5,749 nucleotides of DNA. It comes from Flavobacteriales bacterium. Lineage in GTDB: Bacteria > Bacteroidota > Bacteroidia > Flavobacteriales_D > Sanyastnellaceae. Where the stretch lies: assembly GCA_947457325.1 (NCBI GenBank), contig CANGVU010000103.1, positions 1 through 5,749 on the forward strand. The letters are read 5' to 3'. Shown piece after piece: positions 1 to 5,749 of the stretch (positions are counted from its first letter, which is position 1; each line of letters opens with the position of its first letter). The position numbers and the translations under genes were made by a program. The notes beneath the pieces are model-generated. The model was not told the origin of the DNA. It made no database searches and saw only the letters and a list, made by a program, of their open reading frames with translations.

Positions 1-854
1 AATACACCTGGAGAAGAAGTTGCATCAAAAGTCCCTCGCAATGCCCAGCCCAACATCAAACTCACCGACAAAGCTGATAAGATTTCTACCACGGGGAAGA
101 AAACGGAATAGGCCCAAACCCCTCTGATATGTGCGTCTCTATGTGTCTCGTTGATATGATCAAACTTCTTCTCTTCTCGTTTCTCTTGACCAAACATTTG
201 AACGATGTTCATACCCGTTACATGCTCTTGAATAAAAACATTAATACGAGCCACCTCATTGCGAACATCATTGAAAGACTTCTTCACCGACTCTTGAAAA
301 ATCCTTGTTGCATACAACAAAATGGGAATAGGAATAATCACCACCAAAGTCATCTTCCAATCCACCCACAACATTGCACCGATGATGACCACCAACTTGA
401 GTACATCTCTAAAGATATCCAACAGCCCCACACTAAAAACCTCCGCGATACCATCTACATCACTGATGTGACGGGTGACCATTTGACCCACAGGTGTTTT
501 GTCAAAAAAGGACAAGCGAAATCCTAAACTGTGTTTGAACAACTCTGAACGCAAATCCAAAGTGATACTCTGTGCCATTTTATTGGCTTGATAAGTTTGA
601 TAATACTGAATCAAACTTTCTAAAATCAAAACTGCAACAAAAGAAATAGCCCCCCAGAGAACAGCATTGGAGTTTCCTGATGCCAAATCCTCGTCAATCA
701 ATAACCGCATTTGGTTTGGCCGAATGATGGACATTCCAGCCAGCACCAACACCCAAAAAAAAGTGAAATAAAATTGAAAACGATACGGAGAACTCCGTTG
801 GTATAAACGCCAAAATATTTTCTTATCAAAAGCTTTCCCTGCACTATTGGACAT
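1..854 (-). CDS. ABC exporter, N-terminal membrane domain (partial, runs off the window)
   Basis: The reading frame is open from the ATG at 854-852 to the window edge and gives 284 residues. They match the transmembrane domain of a half-size or fused ABC exporter of the MsbA/MdlB type, which uses ATP to move lipids, drugs or peptides across the inner membrane. Hydrophobic segments lie at about residues 27-45, 66-88, 143-163, 166-184 and 247-270. Family landmarks are FFDKTPVGQMVTR (116-128) followed by a DVDG stretch, and the segment around VFIQEHVTGMNIVQMFGQEK (206-225), which corresponds to the conserved coupling-helix region of MdlB-like exporters. The nucleotide-binding domain (Walker A/B, LSGGQ) should lie below coordinate 1 and is not visible, so ATPase competence cannot be judged. 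The start overlaps the end of truA by 11 nt, with GAGGG about 5 nt upstream of the ATG, which suggests co-transcription and translational coupling. The family is secure; the substrate is unknown. Confidence 0.9.
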   Translation of the reverse strand, partial: MSNSAGKAFDKKIFWRLYQRSSPYRFQFYFTFFWVLVLAGMSIIRPNQMRLLIDEDLASGNSNAVLWGAISFVAVLILESLIQYYQTYQANKMAQSITLDLRSELFKHSLGFRLSFFDKTPVGQMVTRHISDVDGIAEVFSVGLLDIFRDVLKLVVIIGAMLWVDWKMTLVVIIPIPILLYATRIFQESVKKSFNDVRNEVARINVFIQEHVTGMNIVQMFGQEKREEKKFDHINETHRDAHIRGVWAYSVFFPVVEILSALSVSLMLGWALRGTFDATSSPGV

Positions 855-1626
855 ATTTTCCCTCTGTTATGTATGGGTAACTTACCTGGGTAAGATACAA
901 ACCACACGCATAAACACTATCACCTGCGGCACCTCGTTCTTGCAAATCAATGATTTCCTGCATTTGCTCAACATTCAACTTTCCTCTTCCTACTTCTATT
1001 AAGGTGCCCACAACAGCCCTCACCATGTTTCTTAAAAAACGATCCGCTACAATGTGAAACACCCATTGACCCTTTTCGTTCACGCTCCACTCTGCTTTTC
1101 GCACATCGCAAATATTGGTTTTTTGTCCACCACCCGATTTACAAAAACTGGAGAAGTCTCCCTTGCGAACCAATAACCGTGCAGCTTGATTCATTCTATC
1201 CATATCCAATGGGTAAGGATAAAACATGGAGCGCTGATGCAGAAATGGATTCTTTTCAAAATGCAAAAAATAATGATAACCACGCTCTGTGGCATCAAAG
1301 CGAGAATGGCATTTGTCCCCAACAAGAAATATACTATGCACCGCAATTGATTTGGGCAGCACTTGATTGACTCGAAAAACAACTTGCTCCGCATCTTCAA
1401 TGGCATTCATGGCGTTAAAATGAGCATAAAACTCAGTAGCATGAACACCGGTATCAGTACGTCCACAACCCGTGGTGATAACCTTTTCTTGTCTCAATAT
1501 TTTGCACAAAGCGGCTTCAAGAACCTCTTGAACTGACAATGCATTGGGTTGACGCTGCCATCCATGGAAATGCGAACCGTCATAGGACAGTTGTATAAAA
1601 TAGCGTGGCCACAGTGCATCTTCCAT
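844..1626 (-). CDS. truA: tRNA pseudouridine(38-40) synthase TruA
   Basis: The complete 260-residue protein is close to the usual TruA length (about 270 in E. coli). TruA converts uridines 38, 39 and 40 of the tRNA anticodon arm to pseudouridine in the cytoplasm. The N-terminus RYFIQLSYDG (8-17) is the usual first strand. GCGRTDTGVHA (53-63) is the catalytic loop, with Asp58 as the expected nucleophile. RFDATERGYHY carries the conserved active-site Tyr, and SSFCK and FLRNMVRAVVGTLIEVGRGK are the C-terminal family signatures. No key residue is missing. The ATG at 1626-1624 is preferred because it lies seven residues before the conserved RYF strand and no other usable start lies nearby. There is no Shine-Dalgarno-like sequence before it; the leader is the U-rich tail of a hairpin. 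The stop codon lies inside the start of the downstream ABC exporter, so the two probably share an mRNA. Confidence 0.97.
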   Translation of the reverse strand: MEDALWPRYFIQLSYDGSHFHGWQRQPNALSVQEVLEAALCKILRQEKVITTGCGRTDTGVHATEFYAHFNAMNAIEDAEQVVFRVNQVLPKSIAVHSIFLVGDKCHSRFDATERGYHYFLHFEKNPFLHQRSMFYPYPLDMDRMNQAARLLVRKGDFSSFCKSGGGQKTNICDVRKAEWSVNEKGQWVFHIVADRFLRNMVRAVVGTLIEVGRGKLNVEQMQEIIDLQERGAAGDSVYACGLYLTQVSYPYITEGKYVQ

Positions 1627-1628
1627 AT

Positions 1629-1660
1629 AAAAACGAAAGGCGCAAATATCTTGCGCCTTT
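1629..1660 (-). terminator. Intrinsic terminator hairpin between the haem/Reeler gene and truA
   Basis: A perfect 10-bp stem pairs AAAGGCGCAA (1636-1645) with TTGCGCCTTT (1651-1660) around a 5-nt loop. On the minus strand it is followed by CG and then five U residues. It begins about 20 nt after the stop codon of the 1681-2481 gene, as expected for a terminator. The U-tract is broken by the CG and runs to within 2 nt of the truA ATG, so termination may be incomplete. No plus-strand gene would use it. Confidence 0.7.
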
Positions 1661-1680
1661 TCATAGGATTGAATAAAGAA

Positions 1681-2481
1681 TCAAATAAATATTTTGCGCT
1701 CTGTCTTTTTTCCATCATGGGTGATACGCACCACATAATATCCAGAAGTCAAATCATTCAATGGCACGATGGATTCTGAGCATTTAACCATATTCAGAAC
1801 ACTTTTCCCCTGTACATCAAACATTTCGAGGTGATAAGTATTATTATGGTTACCAATCACCAAAGCACTTTGAGCAGGATCCCAATGGATAGCCATCTCA
1901 TCACGTTGATTAGTGATACCGGTATTGGGCATCACTGGAGACTCCATGGTAGCACTATATACTTTATCCCCGGAGTTCTGACCATTTCCGTTGGCAGCCA
2001 GTCCAGTGGCATAAAAGGTAATCGTACCAAAGTCCTCTGCTGGGGCAGTCCAAGTGAAATTGAAGGTGTGCTCGTCCTGAGAAGAACCCCCGTTTGCATT
2101 GTGGGTTACATATTGACGTGAACTACCGCTAACCGTAAAATTCTCGGTATGGTTGTCTGATCCAGCGGTAAACGTTCCAACAGAATTGCCATTGGCATCC
2201 AATGCAACAATACTGAAACCAAATAAACTTTCACCTGTTTGGCCAACAGTAACGGACATATTGTAGGTTTCACCCAAAGCGTGTTGACCGAAAATCATGT
2301 TAGAAGATTCTACAAAAACAAAACCGCCACCTGCATTCAAAGCAGTCCCAGAGTGGCATTGCACGCATGTACCTTCACCAGGAGCTCCTGTTTTACCAGC
2401 CTTTCCATCTGAACTCAATACACCACATAAAAAGAATACCGCACTCAGAAGAGTTAAACCCAAAATCCATTTTGATTTCAT
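1681..2481 (-). CDS. Secreted Reeler-like (choice-of-anchor V type) protein with one CxxCH haem motif and T9SS-type C-terminus
   Basis: The complete protein has 266 residues. Residues 1-24 form a Sec signal peptide (KSK, then a hydrophobic core, then SS). A short Gly-rich linker leads to CVQCH (39-43), the c-type haem attachment motif. Residues about 54-178 form a beta-rich domain whose pattern (GFSIVALD, YVTH, FNFTWTAP, GTITFYATGLAANGN) resembles Reeler domains and the choice-of-anchor V family of Bacteroidota, where a GAPG..TCxxCH start is common. Residues about 190-266 resemble a type A T9SS sorting domain (FDVQGK, LTSGYYVVRI, ending KIFI), although the usual YPNP turn reads HWDP. If both signals work, the protein receives haem in the periplasm and is then exported to the surface or medium. 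Electron transfer is possible but unproven; only one Cys pair is present and I cannot identify the axial ligand. The gene lies between two terminators and is probably transcribed alone. Confidence 0.85.
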   Translation of the reverse strand: MKSKWILGLTLLSAVFFLCGVLSSDGKAGKTGAPGEGTCVQCHSGTALNAGGGFVFVESSNMIFGQHALGETYNMSVTVGQTGESLFGFSIVALDANGNSVGTFTAGSDNHTENFTVSGSSRQYVTHNANGGSSQDEHTFNFTWTAPAEDFGTITFYATGLAANGNGQNSGDKVYSATMESPVMPNTGITNQRDEMAIHWDPAQSALVIGNHNNTYHLEMFDVQGKSVLNMVKCSESIVPLNDLTSGYYVVRITHDGKKTERKIFI

Positions 2482-2508
2482 AATCTCAAATTAATAAAAC
2501 AAGAGTAC

Positions 2509-2537
2509 AAAAAAAAGGGATTCACATGAATCCCTTT
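2509..2537 (-). terminator. Intrinsic terminator after the alpha-oxoamine synthase gene
   Basis: AAAGGGATTCA (2514-2524) pairs with TGAATCCCTTT (2527-2537). Ten base pairs and a 4-nt loop are realistic. On the minus strand the stem runs straight into eight U residues (2516-2509). It begins about 20 nt after the TAA at 2557 and has the classic form of a Rho-independent terminator. Confidence 0.9.
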
Positions 2538-2556
2538 AACAAATTGACATTATGAA

Positions 2557-3801
2557 TTATGCCCAACTGGCAATGCGTTCACCAGCAAATTCGCCAGCTT
2601 CCAATTGCGCTCTAACCTTGGTAAAGCACTCAATTGTATAACGCACATCTTCCAATGTATGAACGGTTGTTGGTATCAAACGCAACATAATGACATCCTT
2701 TGGTACTACTGGATAAACAACAATAGAACAGAAAATACCATGTTTCTCGCGCAATGTCAGCGTAACGTTGGTAGCCTCTCCCAAACTTCCTTTTAAGAAT
2801 ACAGGCGTTACCACGGAATTGGTTTTTCCAATGTCAAAACCAGCTTCTGTTAATCCGCTCTGTAAAGCGCGAGCGATTTTCCAAAGGTTCTCTTGCAATT
2901 CAGGCTTTGTTCTGATCATCTCCAAACGCTTTAATGCCCCAATTACGATAGGCATGGGCAACGATTTGGCAAAAGTTTGAGAACGCATGTTGTAGCGCAA
3001 ATACTCAATAACGTGCTGGTCGCTCGCTACGAATGCACCAACAGTTGCCATTGCTTTGGCAAAAGTTCCAAAATAAACATCTATATCAGCTTGAACACCT
3101 TGGGCGTCGCCTGTTCCTCGGCCCATGTTACCAATGGATCCAAAACCATGTGCATCATCAACAAACAAACGGAAGCCGTATTCTTTTTTGAAAGAAACAA
3201 TTTCCTTCAACATCCCTTGGTCCCCTGCCATTCCAAATACACCCTCAGTCATGACCATGATACCACCACCTGTCTTCTCTGTTAACTTCTTGGCCATTTT
3301 GAGCATTTTCTCAAAGCTCTCCATGTCGTTGTGTTGGAAAACAAAACGCTTTCCTTGGTGCAAACGCACGCCATCAATCATGCATGCATGACACTCGCTG
3401 TCATACACCACAACGTCATTACGGCTGACCAAAGCTTCAATGGCTGACATACAACCTTGGTAACCGTAGTTCAAAAGGAAAGCATCGTCTTTCTGCATGA
3501 AAGAAGCCAACTCATGTTCCAATTGCTCATGGTATTTGGTTTGACCGCTCATCATGCGGGCTCCCATTGGATAAGCCATCCCCCAGGCTGCTGCTGCATC
3601 AGCATCCACTTTTCTGATCTCGGGATCGTTACCCAAACCCAAATAATTATTTAAACTCCAAACCAATACCGGCTTGTCACGAAAGGTCATGTGTGCACCC
3701 AACTCCCCTTCCAACTTGGGAAAAGAGAAATATCCATGAGATTCTTTAGAATGCTGACCAATGGGTCCGCGATTGTGTTTGATTCTTTCAAAAATATCCA
3801 C
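2557..3801 (-). CDS. PLP-dependent alpha-oxoamine synthase (SPT/KBL/BioF/cysteate acyltransferase family)
   Basis: The complete 414-residue enzyme is a fold-type I PLP protein of the alpha-oxoamine synthase family, which condenses an amino acid with an acyl thioester, releasing CO2, to give an alpha-amino ketone. Expected residues are visible: His138 (DSECHACMIDG), which stacks on PLP; Asp215 and His218 (VDDAHGFG), which contact the cofactor; Lys249 (GTFAKAMATVGAF), the Schiff-base lysine; and Arg374 (MLRLIPTTVHT), which binds the substrate carboxylate. The substrate is not fixed by sequence. The family includes serine palmitoyltransferase, 2-amino-3-ketobutyrate CoA ligase, 8-amino-7-oxononanoate synthase and the cysteate acyltransferase that starts sulfonolipid (capnine) synthesis in flavobacteria. 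From memory, the sequence resembles the flavobacterial lipid-type members more than KBL or BioF. The GTG at 3801-3799 is chosen because family proteins begin with a similar (D)(I/L)FE(R/K)I segment and the frame has no ATG or GTG between there and an upstream TAA at 3846. A terminator follows the gene and another precedes it, so it is probably a single-gene unit. Confidence 0.92.
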   Translation of the reverse strand: MDIFERIKHNRGPIGQHSKESHGYFSFPKLEGELGAHMTFRDKPVLVWSLNNYLGLGNDPEIRKVDADAAAAWGMAYPMGARMMSGQTKYHEQLEHELASFMQKDDAFLLNYGYQGCMSAIEALVSRNDVVVYDSECHACMIDGVRLHQGKRFVFQHNDMESFEKMLKMAKKLTEKTGGGIMVMTEGVFGMAGDQGMLKEIVSFKKEYGFRLFVDDAHGFGSIGNMGRGTGDAQGVQADIDVYFGTFAKAMATVGAFVASDQHVIEYLRYNMRSQTFAKSLPMPIVIGALKRLEMIRTKPELQENLWKIARALQSGLTEAGFDIGKTNSVVTPVFLKGSLGEATNVTLTLREKHGIFCSIVVYPVVPKDVIMLRLIPTTVHTLEDVRYTIECFTKVRAQLEAGEFAGERIASWA

Positions 3802-3885
3802 GTCAGTAAATTTAATTTCTGCGAAGATAAAATTATTATTCGCTTAATTTTCAAGACATTCAACAGTTTTCAACACTTAATGCAT

Positions 3886-3912
3886 AAAAAAAGGGAAGCC
3901 CGTAGGCCTCCC
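3886..3912 (-). terminator. Intrinsic terminator after the MopE-repeat protein gene
   Basis: In minus-strand RNA, GGGAGGCC (3912-3905) pairs with GGCUUCCC (3900-3893) around a UACG loop, followed by seven U residues (3892-3886). The single A/C mismatch on the plus strand becomes a G-U pair on the minus strand, so the hairpin is intact only in the orientation of the upstream gene. The C(UACG)G loop belongs to the very stable UNCG tetraloop class. The stem begins about 22 nt after the stop codon at 3935. Confidence 0.92.
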
Positions 3913-3934
3913 CTCTCTTTAGCAAACTACACCA

Positions 3935-5749
3935 TTAATGCTGAATCATCCAGTTCAAGTTGTAAACCTTATGATCTTCTGTTCTGATCACCAAGCGATA
4001 CATACCACTGTTAAGATGTCCAAATTGTTGTGAGAATTGTTGAACCGACTGTTCAGTTGCTGAAGCGACCAATGCGCCTTTGGCGTCAAACAATTGCCAT
4101 TGGAATGATACTCCTTTGAAAAGCTTAACATTCAATTCTCCTTGAGATGGATTGGGATAAACAGCGATCAACTCTTGATTCAACTCTGCAATACCTACCA
4201 ATTCTCCGTCACAGTTCTCATCCACTTGGTTTCCTTCAATTTCATCCACACCCGGATTGATCAAGTTATTTGCATCATCGCAATCACCTGTAAGAGCAAT
4301 ACCACAAGGATCAATGATATCACCTCCATATCCGTCGGTATCTGCATCGATGAAAGGAATCTGAGTATCATCGCAATCATCCATGTTGTCCACAAAACCC
4401 ATGGGCGTTTGACAAGCATAATCTGTAGCATTGGGATCACCAAATCCATCACCATCTGCATCAGCGTAATAAACATTCTGAACAAACTCATCCACTTCAT
4501 CGTCACAATTGTCGTCAATTTCATTGCAGATTTCTGTTTGGGCTGGGCTTATTGAAGAATTGTTGTCATCACAATCACCGGCTTGTGTAGCGCCTCCACA
4601 GGCAACCAATAATTCTATTCCAAATCCATCAAGATCACCGTCCGCATAGGACCATGTCAAATCGTCACAATCATCAGAGTTGTTAACAAATCCAACTGGA
4701 ACAGAACAATCAAAAGCTACCTCTTGCGCGTCCCCAAAACCATCTGCGTCTGCATCTGCATAATAAACATTCTGAACAAATTCATCTGACTCTCCGTTGC
4801 AATTGTCATCCAAATAATTGCAGATTTCAGATGCAACAGGATTAACACCTGCATTCATATCATCGCAATCATCTGCAGAAATCACCCCACACGCTGCAAT
4901 TGATATGCCTCCAAAACCATCACCATCCATATCTTCATAGGTCAACATTTGATCATCACAATCCTCATTGTTACCTACATAGCCAGCGGGTGTCTCACAA
5001 GCAAAAGTGTTGTTGTTTGCATCACCATAACCATCACCATCATTGTCTGCAAAATATTCAGTTTGCACAAATTCATCTACTTCAACGTCACAGTCATCAT
5101 CTATTAAATTACAAACTTCAGTCTGCATAGGAGATACTGCACCATTGGCATCATCGCAATCGGTGTTGTCGATAACGAAACCAGGGACATTCGCGCAAAC
5201 CATAATGCCCATGTTGGCATTACCGTAGCCATCACCATCCATGTCCATGAACACATCATACATAATGCCTTCATCCGCATTGCCGTCACAATTGTCATCT
5301 GATTGGTTACAGAGCTCTGAAATACCTGGATTCAAATTGGCGTTGCTATCATCACAATCCGTCATATAGATAGATCCACATGGGGTCACTTGATTCGATC
5401 CATAACCATCACCATCTTGATCGATGTAAGTAATATTACTGTCATCACAGTCCAACGAATTGTCAACTCCACATCCGGCCAATACATCAGAGCCAAAACC
5501 GTCAAAATCATTATCAGCGTACAATAGCAAATTATCGTTGCAATCAGGTTGAGAGATGCCATCTTGGTAGAGGATGTATCCGGCATTTTGAGAACAGCCG
5601 AGATAGTAATTGTTATAATTACCGAAACCGTCACCATCTACATCGTAAACATAATAATTCACACCCAATACAGTGACGTCATTGTCATTGCAATCTTCTT
5701 GAAGCTCGTTTCCAGAAAAAGCTATGTAACCATTCTCTGCAAAACAACC
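3935..5749 (-). CDS. Large secreted MopE-repeat (Asp/Cys-rich metal-binding) protein with T9SS sorting domain; 5' end outside the window
   Basis: The frame is open from the window edge to the stop at 3937-3935, giving 604 visible C-terminal residues. No convincing start lies inside: the first candidate is a TTG at residue 28, with repeat sequence on both sides of it. Residues about 19-518 hold 11 DC[DN]D motifs and ten DxDxDG[FY]G loops. They also hold four full blocks of the form ExCNxxDDxCxxxxDE (at 145, 211, 308 and 406) and one degenerate copy at 503. This is the putative metal-binding motif named after the copper protein MopE; the DxDxDG loops look like calcium sites, and the spaced Cys residues probably pair as disulfides. 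Residues about 528-604 form a type A T9SS sorting domain (VYPNP at 530-534, LFDAKGALV, LNSGMYRLVI). The protein should therefore be exported across the outer membrane and attached to the surface or released. Adhesion or a structural role is plausible but unproven. Any signal peptide and N-terminal functional domain lie beyond 5749. Confidence 0.93.
   Translation of the reverse strand, partial: GCFAENGYIAFSGNELQEDCNDNDVTVLGVNYYVYDVDGDGFGNYNNYYLGCSQNAGYILYQDGISQPDCNDNLLLYADNDFDGFGSDVLAGCGVDNSLDCDDSNITYIDQDGDGYGSNQVTPCGSIYMTDCDDSNANLNPGISELCNQSDDNCDGNADEGIMYDVFMDMDGDGYGNANMGIMVCANVPGFVIDNTDCDDANGAVSPMQTEVCNLIDDDCDVEVDEFVQTEYFADNDGDGYGDANNNTFACETPAGYVGNNEDCDDQMLTYEDMDGDGFGGISIAACGVISADDCDDMNAGVNPVASEICNYLDDNCNGESDEFVQNVYYADADADGFGDAQEVAFDCSVPVGFVNNSDDCDDLTWSYADGDLDGFGIELLVACGGATQAGDCDDNNSSISPAQTEICNEIDDNCDDEVDEFVQNVYYADADGDGFGDPNATDYACQTPMGFVDNMDDCDDTQIPFIDADTDGYGGDIIDPCGIALTGDCDDANNLINPGVDEIEGNQVDENCDGELVGIAELNQELIAVYPNPSQGELNVKLFKGVSFQWQLFDAKGALVASATEQSVQQFSQQFGHLNSGMYRLVIRTEDHKVYNLNWMIQH
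4196..5644 (-). repeat. Tandem MopE/DxDxDG repeat array with a 97-98-residue higher-order period
   Basis: Five consecutive protein units end in a DE-type boundary, at nucleotides 5270-5644, 5072-5269, 4781-5071, 4487-4780 and 4196-4486. The last three are 291, 294 and 291 nt long. At the nucleotide level the two newest-looking units share an exact 20-base match at 4467-4486 and 4761-4780, exactly 294 bases apart, and a partial match continues at 5067-5078. CCATCACCATC-like stretches recur because they encode the DGDG loop. The units contain 3, 1, 2, 2 and 2 DxDxDG loops respectively in the direction of translation, and the last ends in a degenerate Cys block. Confidence 0.88.

Noticed and set aside
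129..527. A 132-codon plus-strand open frame near the left edge
   Set aside because: It lies antisense to the ABC exporter membrane domain, whose family motifs read clearly on the minus strand; its translation has no recognisable domain.
2332..2367. The oxoamine synthase, haem protein and truA as one functional operon or new system
   Set aside because: Strong hairpin terminators separate the first three genes and no shared pathway is evident; only truA and the ABC exporter overlap.
2423..2425. Cys19 of the haem/Reeler protein as a lipoprotein cleavage cysteine
   Set aside because: The residues before it (VFFL) do not fit the lipobox, which needs small residues at -1 and -2; ordinary signal peptidase I cleavage after the SS region fits better.
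2482..2500. TTAATTTG just upstream of the haem/Reeler gene as a -7 promoter box
   Set aside because: One mismatch to TAnnTTTG, no TTG at a suitable distance, and only 5 nt before the ATG, which would leave almost no leader.
3828..3854. Possible Bacteroidota-type promoter before the oxoamine synthase: TTG at 3854-3852 and TAATTTTA at 3835-3828 on the minus strand
   Set aside because: The -7-like box lacks the final G of TAnnTTTG and the 16-nt spacing is a little short; in such AT-rich sequence a match this weak is expected by chance. A promoter should still lie in 3802-3885.
4142..4555. A 137-codon plus-strand frame and several minus-strand alternate frames inside the repeat gene
   Set aside because: Low-complexity shadows (Ile/Thr- or Met-rich) of the Asp-rich repeat codons; the periodic Cys/Asp motifs and sorting domain fix the true frame.
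4196..5644. Regular DNA repeats as a CRISPR array or mobile-element repeat
   Set aside because: The repeats are in frame, imperfect and encode conserved DxDxDG/DCDD motifs; no constant repeat with unique spacers of uniform length is present.

Overview
The window looks like a piece of a Bacteroidota chromosome, most likely from a Flavobacteriales-type marine or aquatic lineage. The grounds are two proteins with C-terminal type IX secretion (T9SS) sorting domains, start regions without clear Shine-Dalgarno sequences, AT-leaning composition, and an alpha-oxoamine synthase of a type I recognise from flavobacteria. The assignment rests on protein character, not on a database match.

All five genes lie on the minus strand, so transcription runs from high to low coordinates. 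In that order they are: (1) 5749-3935, the C-terminal 604 residues of a large secreted protein built from Asp/Cys-rich MopE-type metal-binding repeats and ending in a T9SS sorting domain, with its start beyond the window; (2) 3801-2557, a complete PLP-dependent alpha-oxoamine synthase with a GTG start; (3) 2481-1681, a complete secreted protein with one CxxCH haem-binding motif, a Reeler-like beta domain and a T9SS-type C-terminus; (4) 1626-844, a complete truA (tRNA pseudouridine synthase A); (5) 854-1, the N-terminal membrane domain of an ABC exporter whose ATPase half lies beyond the window. Gene 5 overlaps truA by 11 nt.

Three intrinsic-terminator hairpins (3886-3912, 2509-2537 and 1629-1660) follow the first three genes, so those three are probably monocistronic or only weakly linked. 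The last two, truA and the ABC exporter, form an overlapping pair. The hairpin before truA ends only about ten bases before its start codon, which leaves the source of truA transcription unclear.

Functionally the window mixes surface or secreted proteins (repeat protein, haem/Reeler protein), a probable lipid or amino-ketone biosynthetic enzyme and housekeeping genes. I see no mobile element, CRISPR array, RNA gene or defence island, and no strong sign of a new multi-gene system. The points most worth a second look are the uneven modular repeat architecture of the large secreted protein, the haem motif on a T9SS cargo, the substrate of the oxoamine synthase, and the terminator next to the truA start. 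No gene-free stretch exceeds 300 bases; the longest gap is 3802-3934.
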